Shown piece after piece: positions 1-10,069 of a stretch of DNA of 30,000 nt (within the stretch, counting starts at the first letter, position 1; every line of letters starts with the position of its first letter). Under the pieces are notes generated by a model that was not told the DNA's origin, ran no database searches, and was given only the letters and a program-made list of their open reading frames with translations. Origin of the DNA: Chromera velia (lineage: Eukaryota > Sar > Chromeraceae); assembly GCA_018398765.1 (NCBI GenBank), contig JAHBMJ010005031.1, forward strand, positions 1 to 30,000. The letters are read 5' to 3'. The position numbers and the translations under genes were made by a program.

Positions 1-511
1 AGAGACGGAGAAAGACTCAAAAAAGAAATCAAAATGGTCAACAAAAAGGCAGCCTAGAGCTCCAGAGCCTGGCAGACTAAGTACAACCCACTGACACAAA
101 GGACGAGCTCTGAACCCACCTTCTAGAGGGGCTGTCAGGGGTGGTCCCTCCACACACCTCGAAGTGGACTTAACTGCATTCATATTCAGAAGACACACAT
201 ATGAAGAAGAGTCCATAGATGTATCAAGCACAGAAACAGGCAGATGGGAGAAGAATTAAAGCCTTAGAAAACGAATTCAAAAGGTTTTACAATAATATAG
301 CTGCTTTTTTCTGAATGTGCACAAGCAGAGAACACGAGGCGCGCAAGGCGCAACCCTGATGCCTAACCCGAAACGGCCCACAATAGTGCAGATTAAGAAC
401 AGAAAAAGAACATGTAGCATGAATCCATACAAGATGAATGCTGTCCCGAATACCTTTTATCCAAAAAATGTGTCTTTTCTGTGATGCGAAAGAAAAAAAA
501 ATCCTTCGTAT

Positions 512-556
512 TTTCACCGAGGGAGAATTCAGGCCTAAATTCTCCCTCGGGTGAAA
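512..556. repeat. Inverted repeat (hairpin) copy 1
   Basis: The left arm TTTCACCGAGGGAGAATT pairs with the right arm AATTCTCCCTCGGGTGAAA, apart from one extra base, around a short GC loop. This is the longest stem of the four copies. Both arms carry AATT and the left arm contains an EcoRI-type GAATTC. Confidence 0.85.
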
Positions 557-710
557 CGGCTCAAAGTGCTGCACATTGAGAGCTGCCAGGAGAGAAAGAG
601 AGCAGTTAGCACGATTTCAATCAAGATAAATGCTGTCCCAAACACCTTTCATCCAAAGTACATCTCTTTTCTATGGTACGAAAGAAAAAAAAATCCTTCG
701 CATTTTAACC

Positions 711-742
711 AAGGGAGAATTCAGGGCTAAATTCTCCCTCGG
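711..742. repeat. Inverted repeat (hairpin) copy 2
   Basis: GGGAGAATT and AATTCTCCC arms around a CAGGGCTA centre. It is preceded by the same A-rich leader as copy 1. Confidence 0.8.
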
Positions 743-763
743 ACGATATTTCTTTGACATACC

Positions 764-800
764 CGGAGAGGGAGAATTCAGCCCTGAATTCTCCCTCGGT
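764..800. repeat. Inverted repeat (hairpin) copy 3
   Basis: The arms GAGGGAGAATTCAG and CTGAATTCTCCCTC are perfect, around a GCC centre. It lies only about 22 bases after copy 2 and has no leader of its own. Confidence 0.8.
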
Positions 801-918
801 GACAATAAAAAAAAATCTTTGTCGAGGGAGCAAAAAAAAGATGACTTATTTCGGTAAAAGAAGCCAGAAAAAACACTAAAAAAATTCTCCCTCCAAAAAA
901 TTTTTTTCAGATTCTCAT

Positions 919-950
919 CGAGGGAGAATTCAGCCCTGAATTCTCCCTCG
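919..950. repeat. Inverted repeat (hairpin) copy 4
   Basis: The arms CGAGGGAGAATTCAG and CTGAATTCTCCCTCG form a nearly perfect 32-base palindrome. A lone half-arm (ATTCTCCCTCC) lies about 40 bases upstream near 885, suggesting a degraded further copy. Confidence 0.85.
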
Positions 951-1164
951 TCAAATATTTTTTTCACATAATCCAAGAGGGAGAGGCGGAACACAAAGTG
1001 TAAAATAGGCCTAAAGGAACAGTGCAGCTTCCACCGGCACCCTTTGCGAAGCTGGGCAATCCACTTTTTATGCCTTAACTCCCCACCAATTTCTCCCACC
1101 GACCTCTCCGAGTCTCTGGATTGTCTGTGTCCTTCCCGGCGGGCATCGGCCACCCCGGCCACTT

Positions 1165-1355
1165 GTGATGCCGCCGGCCCTGGCCCTACTCCCTTGTGAC
1201 GCCGCCGGCCCGGGCCAGGCCAGGCCCCGATCGCCCCTGGCTTCCTTTGCCAGTCGCGGACGTTCATTTACTCAGCCCAAACGTCTCACCGCTCCCTCCA
1301 GCTGGCGTCTCTCTGCTCCCTCTAATTTCCCCCTGTGATGCCGCCGGCCCTGGCC
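1165..1355. repeat. GC-rich stretch with a 21 bp motif three times
   Basis: The motif GTGAYGCCGCCGGCCCKGGCC occurs at about 1165, 1196 and 1335. The surrounding 1140-1480 is much more GC- and C-rich than the rest of the window. Overlapping reading frames on both strands are low-complexity (Pro/Arg/Ala) and I do not call a gene. Confidence 0.6.
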
Positions 1356-1998
1356 TAAGCTGCGGTATGGCCCGGCCCCAGGCCCGGCCCCCGCCCTTGT
1401 CCCCGTCCTTGCCCCCACCTCCGTCGATGGATGTCCCCCCAGCCCCGCCAGCGCTCCGGTCTGCTCACTCTCTTGATCTGCCCTGAGGCTCTCCTTCTCA
1501 CTTCTTTGCCCCCTCTTCTACCTTCTGTCTCCGCCGGGATCCATACATCGGGGCCGGGGCTGGTGCCAGTGTGCAGTCTCAAAGATAGAAAGCAGACCTG
1601 AATACAGGCAGACAAGCAGTACATTCAAAGGGAGACAAACGGAAAGTAAGGACAAGCATCCTTCCCCTCTTCTCATTGCCTCTTCCCAGGTTGCTATAAG
1701 TTCTCTTCTTTCTTTCTGGACCGTACCTACTGGATGCCTTTAACTATCTTTAACTAATTTTCACTGATAGGCACGGACGTAAAACGATGCGACTGACAGG
1801 GACCGAATGAAAACAAACCACTGACCCAGAGAGATGGTCGTCATACCGTGACGGAGCCCCAAGTGCTGCTCTTCAGCACGATCAAAGGAACGAAACCTGC
1901 ATTCAATCATATCCCCAAGAGGCAACAAAGCCAAAAACGACGGTTCAAGGCAAACATCTGCTCAACAGTGCATCATGCACTGACCCACACAGAGAGAC

Positions 1999-2214
1999 AG
2001 AACTGCAGACTCACCAAAAGAATGGCGAAAGCAACCCCAGCTCCTCAGCAAAGGCAAAAGGTGGTCCTAGATCCTGCGTGCAACCACCGAACAAGAAAAG
2101 GATGAAGTTGCATGGGAGGGTCTGAGGTGCATCATGCTCTGACCTGATGGAACGGCTTGCAGGCAGTGAGACAAACAAGCTCAGCCTGATAAACTTACCG
2201 GAGAGCACGCGAGG
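1999..2214 (-). repeat. Exon-intron-like duplicated module, copy A
   Basis: This is about 90 percent identical by eye to 3103-3311. On the minus strand both copies keep the same apparent splice signals: CTCTCCG followed by GTAAGT, a short (~75 base) intron ending in CTCAG, an exon-like stretch of about 105 bases, then GTGAGT. The exon-like stretch reads as a hydrophobic segment (FILFLFGGCTQDLG...). Conservation of donor and acceptor positions suggests a duplicated piece of a multi-exon membrane-protein gene. I do not recognise the family. Confidence 0.6.
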
Positions 2215-2536
2215 GAGCACCAAACCCTGCATCCACGCAGCCAGAGTGAAAAGAAGGATGGGTGAATAGAGGAACCCACGTGGATCATTCCCTGATATGA
2301 GTTGACCGACTGAAGCCGCGTTGTACCCAGAGATGCCCAACCCCCAACTGACCAAAGAGACAAGACGAACGCAACTCTTTCCGTAAACCAGAGGCAAGCG
2401 AGAGCTCCAAACTCCTGCATCCATACCGTATGAAGAAGAAGGAAAAAGGGTAAACAGATGTATCAACCCAGGTCTTTCTGATGTAACAATTAAAACCCTT
2501 TACCCATACAAAGTGTTGTTTAAAAGGAGATGGCAA
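2181..2536 (-). other. Possible hydrophobic exons on the minus strand, unassigned
   Basis: Minus-strand translations contain short hydrophobic helices of similar design to the duplicated module, for example ILLFTLAAWMQGLVLPRVLSG ending at a GTAAGT donor, and FFLLLHTVWMQEFGALACLW. The reading frame changes between them, as expected for exons or for decay. I cannot join them into a protein or name a family. Confidence 0.3.
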
Positions 2537-2789
2537 AGCTCAGCCCACCTCAAAAGTGCAGCCACACTACAGCACCGGCACATGATCCCTAGCGACAGGC
2601 CCACAACAAGTGCACTCTACAGAAAATCTGCATAGCAACGTGGAGCTATAACTGAAGGGAATGAAGCGGGATCTTTTAATTTCTTCCTTGCTTTCTGACA
2701 GATGCCTCGGCCTGCAAAAGCATATAATCGGATTTCTACCATACAGCCGAATATTCGGATTGGGATGCGTGTGTCAGTCAAGCGTGGCA

Positions 2790-2900
2790 GCCCGCGCGGG
2801 CCGGTTGGGGCAGGCCGCGGCACAGACACACGTACGTACGGCGCGGCACTGCATGCCACGCGCGGCATGCAGGCAGACCCGCCGGCCCGGCCTGCCACTG
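2790..2900. repeat. GC-rich block with a small palindrome
   Basis: This GC-rich block sits inside AT-rich sequence. It contains GCATGCCACGCGCGGCATGC at about 2852-2871, a near-perfect palindrome, and a CGTACGTACG run. I see no coding support. The following stretch to 3060 is AT-rich with TTTAAA repeats and holds no gene I can support. Confidence 0.5.
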
Positions 2901-3102
2901 TGCTACCACACTTCCAACCTTCACTCTCATGCACTCCGGGCTCTAATTTAAAACCTTTAAAAACAACAAAAAAATCGCTAAAGATACACTTAAACGATTT
3001 TGAATATGTTTAAACTAGTTTAAACTGTTTGTATATTTAAAAAAATTTTGGAGTCGGAATTAGTGTTGGAGTCGGTCTAGTCCCGTTTTCACATGGACTC
3101 AT

Positions 3103-3311
3103 AGAACTGCAGACTCACCGGAAGAATGGCGAAAGCAACCCTAGCTCCTCAGCAAAGGCAAAAAGTAGTCCCAGATCCTGCGTGCAACCACCGAACAAGA
3201 AAAGGATAAAGTTTCATAGGAGGGTCTGAGGTGTATCATGCTCTGACCTGATGGAACGGGGTGCAAGCATTGAGACAAACAAGCTGATAAACTTACCGGA
3301 AAGCACGCGAA
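3103..3311 (-). repeat. Exon-intron-like duplicated module, copy B
   Basis: Direct repeat of copy A, about 890 bases apart. It keeps GTAAGT, CTCAG and GTGAGT in the same places on the minus strand. A weaker third relative lies at about 3495-3600: the minus strand reads LFSFACLYACAQALAFFTEG and then a GTGAGT donor-like site. Together the modules look like serially duplicated exons, each coding one hydrophobic helix with a shared Q..(F/L)G core. A degraded gene is as likely as a working one. Confidence 0.55.
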
Positions 3312-4196
3312 GGCCCCTCTGGATCCCTGAAACAGCCCAGTGAGAATCCCAAATCCTGTCTGCAGGTACATAGCAAGAAGATACGGAAGTTTGAGAGCTT
3401 GGACAAAGGTGGGCCAGTGCCTGATATAATGCAACGAGTTGTCAAGGCTAGCTAGTATACGTCGATCTGAGAGGAGACGGCGGGAGACGGAACCTCAAAC
3501 TCACCAGAAGGAAAATAAAAACAGCGCCAGTTCCCTCGGTAAAGAAAGCAAGAGCTTGGGCGCATGCATAGAGGCATGCAAAAGAAAAAAGACGTCGATC
3601 AAAGATGGAGAGCAAGACGGGCCTCTCCAAATTTACCCACCACGCTTACTAGTAGAACGAGACGGCCATGCCCGAAGAAGAGAGACGGCTAAGGTTCGTT
3701 CCAACGTCTGCTCTCCCAATGGCATGTGAAGAATCCAGCTATTTTGTTTGAAATACTGTGCAACCTGATCTGGAAATATCAGCAGTGAACACTTTTGAAA
3801 CAGATCCACAGTCCCATAATGTGCAGAGATAAATATGCAGTGTGCATCGATCTAGTCGATTACGTCGATTATCTTTGAGCTCAATGTGCGTAGAAGTGCA
3901 ACCGCATCCTTCAGCTGCATCTACGTGCATCAAAATTGGCTTTTTTGATTTAATCGATATCGATCCGCACGATTTTAAATTCCGGTGCTCCCCGCCGCCG
4001 CCTTAATTGCATGTATGACAGGCGCGTGCGTTGACACACGAAACACGTACGCCGCGCGGTCAAATACAATATATTTTTTTCTCTCACTAAACCCAATTAA
4101 TTTAAAAACAGGAAATCGTACTGTTTGATCGCTTAAAACTCTTTGTTTTAAGCTTTTAAATATTGTTTACTGCCTAAAAAAGCTTGAGAGGTATGG

Positions 4197-5200
4197 TTGT
4201 TTTGGAGACCGTTTTACTGTTGGAGACCGTTCGGGATAGATTTGTCTTTTATTGATGCACACCTGGCCACTGAACATATAGCTGCCAAAGCGGGGGCACA
4301 GGTAGATGTGGCGAGTGAGATGTTGTGCTCAGTGGCGGAGATGGTAAAAGAGCATAGAGTCATGGAAATTCATGGGCGGGTTGTTCGTCTTCAAGAAGAG
4401 ATGAAGAAAACGTGGAGAGGGGGGGTGAGTGGGCCAATGGGTGGGAAACACTCTATGTACCTGACCTGTGACATCCAATCAGGGGGGATCACAGTTGAGG
4501 ATGTAGATGTAGATGGCCCTGGGGTGATGGAGAAGGGGATTCCGAACACAGGGATGGATGTACCCCAGACTGGGGGGGGTAGAATAGTGAACAGAGGGAT
4601 GAATGATGGGAAGAAGGGGGATGGGGAATTAGTCTGATGGTGCCTAATAGAAACCTGAGAATGAATGACAATGCAGGGGCGAATAGGGTGGGGGGGGGAG
4701 GGATGCAGGATGGCTTTGGTAGATAGACAGGGACAGGGTCACCTAAGCGAATGAGGCAGGTAACGCATTCCTCTGAGGGGAAGCAGAGGAACACAGACTC
4801 GGGGTTCGTGACCCCAAGATCCATGGAGGAGAGAGAGGGAGAGGGTCAGCAGATGCAAAAGAGAGCTGTGACGCCCTTCAGACCGTCGTCTGCCGGGAAG
4901 GACAGGCCCACAATGAATGGAATGCAAATCTTCCCCCCGAATATGCCGATGGTAGGTGGGAGAATCGCATACGAGACACTGGTCGACCTTCTGGTGTATC
5001 GACAACCGAAGAATGGAGGTTTGGGGGGGAAACTCTGGCAAAAATATATCGATGATGCCAGCTTGATGGTATCTGTCATGTGCAGTGAAACACGGCGGAT
5101 CGGAGATTCACAGATGCGATTGCCCGTTAACGACGGTTCTTGTCATTCAGACGATACAGCCACTTTTATACACTCTCCATGTTATGTTTGCGTCCCCTGA
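4197..5200 (+). pseudogene. 5' coding region of the Penelope-like element (low complexity)
   Basis: Two overlapping open stretches: 4197-4637 in one frame, with a helical segment (AAKAGAQVDVASEMLCSVAE) and then Gly/Asp/Val-rich sequence; and about 4637-5200 in another frame, Gly/Arg/Met-rich and interrupted by a TAG near 4724. G-runs near 4570 and 4690 are likely places for frame slips. The region resembles a variable N-terminal part rather than a conserved domain. It could instead be leader sequence that happens to be open. Confidence 0.4.
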
Positions 5201-6281
5201 GGATGTGATGAATCCTTCTTGCAAGCTTCGGACTGTCTTTAAGAGCGGGTTTGGTCAGAAATATTTGAGGAAACTTGTATATTCCCATTCGCTAGCTGCT
5301 TCCACATGGTTGGGTCTGTCTGATATGAAATATTCTTCCTTTCTGAGAGAGATTAAGGATGCTTGTGCTGGGGTAGGAGAGGATACATCATGGTGGGACA
5401 GGGGAGTAATATATTTGATTTGGTCACGATGGAAGAGAGGCTTTTATATTGGAAGTACTGTTGGTAGGGCGCTCGATCGGTTCTTTCAGCACCTCACGAG
5501 TGCATTAAAACCGCGTCGCGTTGGGAGGAAATGTAATAAGATGGGTTGTGGGTATGTACATTGCTTCTATTCTGTTTTATCTGCTGATGCTTTCAGATAC
5601 GGCCTCTTTATTATCCTTCCTATTGCAAAGATTGGGGGTGGTCAGATGAATTTGCACATGATGGAGTACTTATGTATTCGTGTATACAAACCTATATGGA
5701 ATACAGTTGGTATATTGAGGAGATTCAAGAATGACCCGGAACGTAATTTGAGAGACCTTAATAAAAGGGATGTTCGCTCAATTGCGTGCAGGTGTAGTGA
5801 TAGGGTCTCAAGTCTGAGGAGGAGACTTGAATCTTCTGTTCACATGTTGAAGGTGGCGGGAGGAGTTAATAAAGGAGGCATTTTCCAGTCTCGCTCTCTT
5901 TTGCTCTACAGGGTCACTGGCGAAGAGGGTATGGGGGTGAAGAGAGGGGAAGGGGACGTGATTTCTCTTTTTCGTGCACGACTGCTGACTGTATTGTTCA
6001 AAAAAGTCCTTCCCGATTCGTCTCTTCGTTCATTTGATGCGACAAAGAATGATTTGAGTGCATGTATGCGCATGGTGCCCAGAGGCGGGATTCTTGGGGG
6101 AGGGAAGGCAACTTTTGACTTGAATATGAGACGAATGTGCGAGTTGAATGGCTGGTCAGTAGCGACTTTGCTTAGAGGGGAGCTGATTATGATTCGGGTG
6201 CCCCTCGCTGACTTATCTTTTTTCCGATCTTTTTATTTTGCCATGTTTGAGGAGATAAGGAAAACTGTGTCTCCATTGTGA
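5085..6281 (+). pseudogene. GIY-YIG endonuclease part of Penelope-like element, with CxC motif
   Basis: The GIY-YIG nuclease nicks target DNA to start retrotransposition. Visible motifs are GVIYLIW (5403-5423), FYIGST about 13 codons later, Arg and His in RALDRFFQH, and the metal-binding Glu in MEYLCIRVYKPIWN (Glu codon 5664-5666). These are the core positions of the family in the right order. About 40 codons downstream lies ACRC (CxC, 5787-5795), matching the short linker domain of N-terminal-endonuclease Penelope elements. A Cys pair (CNKMGC) follows YIG, but no CCHH finger is seen between GIY and YIG. The true start is unclear because the frame is already open upstream. The TGA at 6279 is followed by continued coding in the same frame to 6845, so it looks like an internal stop. 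Confidence 0.8.
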
Positions 6282-6845
6282 AACGTAAGGCTTCGCCTTC
6301 TTCCTATAAAGCTGACTGATCTTCAACAAACTTTGGACAATACATATGGGATTTGTGGGGAAGGAGGGGGGGGTGAAGGTTCTGCTTGTGGATCGTCATG
6401 TCATTGTATAGAAATTGCAGAATTATTTGATCTTCCTTTGCTTGATGATCATGTGTGTTGTCTACTGTCTGCATCTTCTTCTCTTAGATCTTTCTTCTCT
6501 CTTCCTCCTTACTTTTTTTCCAAGGCCAAATTATGGCCTAACACTGGTGCATGGAATGTTGTTTCGAAGGGTATTGAGTCTTTCCTCCGTTCTGTTCTGA
6601 CTTCTGATGGGAGCACTCGGGAGGAGGTTGGTCTAGGGAGGACAATGGGAAGGGGGAGGGGGAGGGAGAGTATAAGAGGCAGGTCGATGAAAGGGGTCTT
6701 GTCTCCTGCAATGATTGCCGACCTTCGGGAGCGGTGGGTTTCAACGCTTTCATGTGCTCAGGCAAATGAGAAAGGGGCCGGCCGTCCCAAGGAAGTCTGT
6801 GGCAATAAGAAAGTTATTGACTGCTCTAGCGGTTGTGCTAGTTGA
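6282..6845 (+). pseudogene. Linker between endonuclease and RT, same frame as the endonuclease
   Basis: After TGA 6279-6281 the same frame stays open to TGA 6843-6845. It is Ser/Leu- and Gly/Arg-rich with a helical end (AMIADLRERWVSTLSCAQAN). The RT continues in a different frame, and the switch most likely happens near 6770-6790, where the old frame degrades (GRPKEVCGNKK) and the new one begins to make sense (VPRKSVAIRKLLTALAVVLV). This is a frameshift in the copy, or possibly a programmed one. Confidence 0.5.
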
Positions 6846-8400
6846 CAAGGCTAGAGGAGATCTGGCTTTTTTGTGTAAAAGGAGATACATTGAGGCAGTG
6901 GCGAGAGCTTTTCTTTTTGATTCTTCTTATAAAAGAATTGGGGAGGGTGAGTTTTCTACTTCTCTAGACCTTCTGGAGAATGGTTTTCCGAATGAAAAGG
7001 ATGCATGGGTGTCTTTTTTGAATTAGTTCAAGAAATTTGACAGGAAGAAACACCACTTTGGGATTGGGATCCTTTGGGTGAAACGTAAGTCTTGGGGAGT
7101 TGAGGGGGAGCTCCCTAAGTCTTGGTCCTCTTTGAAGTACAGGCCATTGGTATCTTACAAGAGACACGCCAGACATGAGATTTTTTCTTTCCTTTGCAAG
7201 GCTTTGAATGGCTGTCTTTCTTACTTTTCACCGTATTGTGACTTTGACTCTGTCTTTGCTTTTCAGGATAAGGTTGGGATCTTTAATTCAAAGTTTGAGA
7301 GACTTGCAGATCGTGGCTCTTATCTTTCTTCTAATTCGTATTGGCCTCGGGGTGGACTTGGTTTGCTGGTGGACGACATCAAAGCATTTTTTCCCTCTCT
7401 ACCCAGAGCTGATTTCTTTTCTTGTTTGAATGACTTTGTTCATTTCATTCACTCTTCCTCTAAATATCGTTTTATTGTGTTGCCCACCCATAAGTCTTTT
7501 TGTATTAAGGAGGCGGGTCCAGGAGAGGGTGAGAAGTGGTGTTCTCGAAGACGTTACTTAAAACCTGTTGCTTTTTTATCCTCATACTGCAATTATGCGA
7601 ATGCACTTTCTTGCTCTCTTGATATGCTGGCTTGTATAATTAATCTTGATTTTGTTTCAAATGTAATTCGGGTTCGATAGCATGAAGGTTTTCCTCAAGG
7701 GAGTCCTTGCTCTCCTGGTGGGGCCCGATTTTTTGCCGCGTAGAAAGAGTACTCTGTTGCATTGATGAGATCGAAGCCTTCATGGGGGGGGAAGAAACGG
7801 ATGGCAGGGAGATACATGGATGATAGAACGATTGTTTTTAGGTCTGACTGTGGCATAAGTAACGTGCCGGATGACCCCATGATGGAGGAGTTGCTTGAGG
7901 AAGACTTCTACAGTCCTGCATGCGTTTTAGAGCGTCAGAAGGGATCTACAGTGCTTGGTCTACGTCTTTTCTCTTTACCGGAATCTCCTTTGATTTTGCT
8001 TTTTGCTGCTGTTAATCCTAACCGTGATGTTCTTCTTAATTTCTTTCATGATTTGGTTACTTTTTCTCTGTTGCCTATTTCTGGAGGATGGTCGTCTTTT
8101 TCTAACTTACCTTCACTTCGTAAAGTGCGTTTGATGCATGCTTTCTCCTGTGTTCCTTCTGTTTGGGCTAAGAAAGGCCTAATATCCTCTCATCTTATCT
8201 GGACACTTCTTTCTTGTAATGCACCTGCAGATATCTTGGTTGACGAACTTACTTTTCTATTTTTGGAGTTGTATATTTTGAGATGGCCTGTTTTGTTTTT
8301 GCTTGATTTGTTCATGTTTGCAGTCCGTCAGACTGGTGATGATGGTCTTCGTTCTCTTTGGAAGGCGTGTTTGTCCTTTCTTTGTTTTGTTCTAAAATAA
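6715..8400 (+). pseudogene. Penelope-type reverse transcriptase
   Basis: One frame runs from about 6770 to TAA 8400, broken only by TAG at 7024, 7678 and 7741. Motifs in order: the N-terminal AVVLVDKARGDLAFLCKRRY (Penelope RT1-like ADKG block), RPLVSYKRHARHE, motif A LLVDDIKAFFPSLPR (7372-7400), motif B HEGFPQGSPCSPGGA just after 7680, motif C GRYMDDRTIVF (Tyr codon at 7813), then ACVLERQKGSTVLGLRLF, equivalent to the strand after the catalytic Asp pair. The two motif C aspartates and motif A aspartates are present. The TAG at 7678 sits three residues before G.PQGS, where Penelope RTs normally have Gln. The tail is Leu/Phe-rich and less conserved. Confidence 0.8.
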
Positions 8401-8700
8401 TCTACATATGACTGATTTTCAACGTTATAGCCTTTTGTTGTCATTTGCTTCCGCAAGTACACCTGAGAACCGTCAACGATGGACAAAAGATAGCGGTATA
8501 GATAAGATAGCGGAACACTACGTGTGTTCTCTAATCATGCCTACAGTCTATCCATTGGCTTGCAAGGATCGACGTAATACTGCGATTAATTGGTATGCTG
8601 ATTTCGAGCTATTAATGTTTAGCTCGGCGTGTATGCAAAGCTTCAGTCTCCAAAGGTTTTTTGCATGCATACATTTTTTGTATGTCGTTTAATTAGCATG

Positions 8701-10060
8701 TATTCGATAAATTCCAATTGAATCAGACAGCAGCCTGTTGGATTGTACTGGATTATGATAGATTGACCGTGTGCTCCTACCAACACATTTGTGTACAGAC
8801 AACATAAGATCTCAGCTGTTGGAAGAGACTTTCAATTTCCTAGAATCTCCATTATAGGCTAAACGTAGATGTCAGTCTGAGATAGAAAACAAAGTAGACA
8901 GACCGTTGTGTGTATATGTACTACTAGTTGTCTAACACTCTTTTTGACTATTAAGCAAGGTAACAATTTACACTGACGAAAGAATGACAAAGTATAAGAG
9001 ACTGTCAAGACTCAAAAGTAACACAAACTGACAGCAGGGGTTGATTTAAGATTTTTTTCCCTTGATGCTATACATAATTAAATCTTAGATTGATATATAA
9101 GTTAGATCGATATATAAGAGATTCTGAATAGATATGATTTTAGTTTAAGATTTAAATATGATCTCTCAATTAACCTATCACTTTACGATTTTAAGTTTTT
9201 TTAAATTTTATGTTCCCCTCAAAATCTTCTTTCTGTTTCAAAAGCCTCTGTTACAGGTTGTGAACTTTCTAAGAGTCGCCTAATACGGCGCTATAGATTT
9301 GGCGGTATCGGAGTCCCGGATATCCGCCCTGCAAATTAAAGCTCACGGCATGTAGCCGCGGGAAATACACGTACGCGGCCAGTTAGCTCTATGGAAGGAC
9401 GTCAGGGGCTAAATCTTAGAATATACATGGCGCAGTATGAGATATTAGTTAGTGCCTTAAGGAAAAAAAATTGTGCGCACGGAATATACGTGTGGATCAA
9501 TCGCTCGTGGGTCCAAGCACGGAACGGGACTATCCATTCATATATATAAGCCTCTGCCCTTAAATTATGATCATAATATTTTAAACTTAGGTTTCATACT
9601 TGGTGGGCTATGTAAATATATATTAGTAGGCTTTATGCTTTTACATATAATAATAATGCTGAGAGATAAACTTTATCTCATATGACTGATTAATCTTAAA
9701 AAAATTATCGATCTACTGGTTTTCTCTTCTGGACCAAATTTTCCTTAATCACTATGATTTTTTGTAGGCGTTAGACGCCCACCTTCATAAAGACCGCAGA
9801 GACAGGCTGTTAGTCTATAAATTACGTTTTTTTTGTGTCGTTTTTGCGTGCACCGCGTGCGTGATAAAACCTTTTATAGGGCAAAATCAATAGGGATCCA
9901 CCTTGAAGCGACCATTTTTTTTTTTTTCAAAAAAAAAAAATTAAAAAAAAAAAATGCATCAATACAGAGCTACAGCCAGATCGTACGTACAAAATTCAAG
10001 GGCAGGGGCTTATATATTGATATTGCTATACATCTATGAACCCTCGTTCAAAAAATATAT
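8701..10060. other. AT-rich spacer without genes
   Basis: AT-rich sequence with many ATATAT and poly-A/T runs (for example about 9910-9955). Short open frames here have no conserved motif. It holds one inverted repeat (separate entry) and a small GC-richer block near 9285-9420 containing CGTACGCGG. I see no gene or RNA I can support. Confidence 0.6.
9538..10021. repeat. Inverted repeat pair in AT-rich spacer
   Basis: TCATATATATAAGCCTCTGC at 9538-9557 (extending CCTTA) is the reverse complement, with few mismatches, of AAGGGCAGGGGCTTATATATTGA at about 9998-10020. The arms are about 24 bases and enclose about 435 bases of AT-rich DNA with no ORF. It could be a non-autonomous DNA element. Sequence outside the arms also shows weak inverted similarity (see the dispersed CCACGAACCCTCG repeat). 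Confidence 0.55.
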
Positions 10061-10069
10061 CGATAGGGG

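Larger units (their letters stand above)
418..745. repeat. Tandem ~195 bp unit: 100 bp leader plus hairpin, two copies
   Basis: The stretch at about 418-556 is repeated at about 613-745. Each copy starts with a leader containing ATGCTGTCCC, then a gene-free stretch, an A-run (GAAAGAAAAAAAAATCCTTCG) and finally a palindrome built on GAGGGAGAATT...AATTCTCCCTC. The copies differ by scattered substitutions, so the duplication is not very recent. No coding function is apparent; the apparent ORFs here are readings of the palindromes. Confidence 0.8.
4197..8400 (+). mobile_element. Decayed Penelope-like retroelement, N-terminal GIY-YIG type
   Basis: In order on one strand: a low-complexity 5' coding region, a GIY-YIG endonuclease (about 5403-5720), a CxC motif (5787-5795), a long linker, and an RT with recognisable motifs A (VDDIKAFF), B (GFPQGSPCSP) and C (YMDD), ending at TAA 8398-8400. 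RT motifs resemble Penelope-like elements (related to telomerase RT) rather than LINE or retroviral RTs. Endonuclease before RT joined by a CxC domain is the published hallmark of the Naiad/Chlamys clade. No CCHH zinc finger is visible between GIY and YIG, as reported for Chlamys. The copy is broken by stops (TGA 4635, TAG near 4724, TGA 6279, TAG 7024, 7678 and 7741) and by at least two frame changes. I could not find its termini or pseudo-LTRs. Confidence 0.78.

Noticed and set aside
630-1267. ORFs on both strands rich in GEFSPEFSL / NSPS repeats
   Set aside because: The repeats come from the GAGGGAGAATTC palindromes read as codons; no codon-level conservation or domain.
2181-3630. Equilibrative nucleoside transporter from the Q..FG hydrophobic segments
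   Set aside because: Similarity is limited to a few residues in short helices; not enough to name a family.
5403-5720. GIY-YIG protein as a host repair nuclease or a group I intron homing enzyme
   Set aside because: It is followed on the same strand by a CxC motif and a Penelope-type RT, and the frame continues past the stop, so it belongs to the retroelement.
7813-7824. YMDD box as a sign of a retrovirus or LTR element
   Set aside because: Neighbouring motifs (GFPQGSPCSP, VDDIKAFF) fit Penelope-like RT, and no protease, integrase, RNase H or LTRs were seen.
8408-8692. ORF directly after the Penelope-like RT
   Set aside because: Open by chance over 94 codons, with no conserved motif and in a different frame from the RT; possibly 3' flank of the element.
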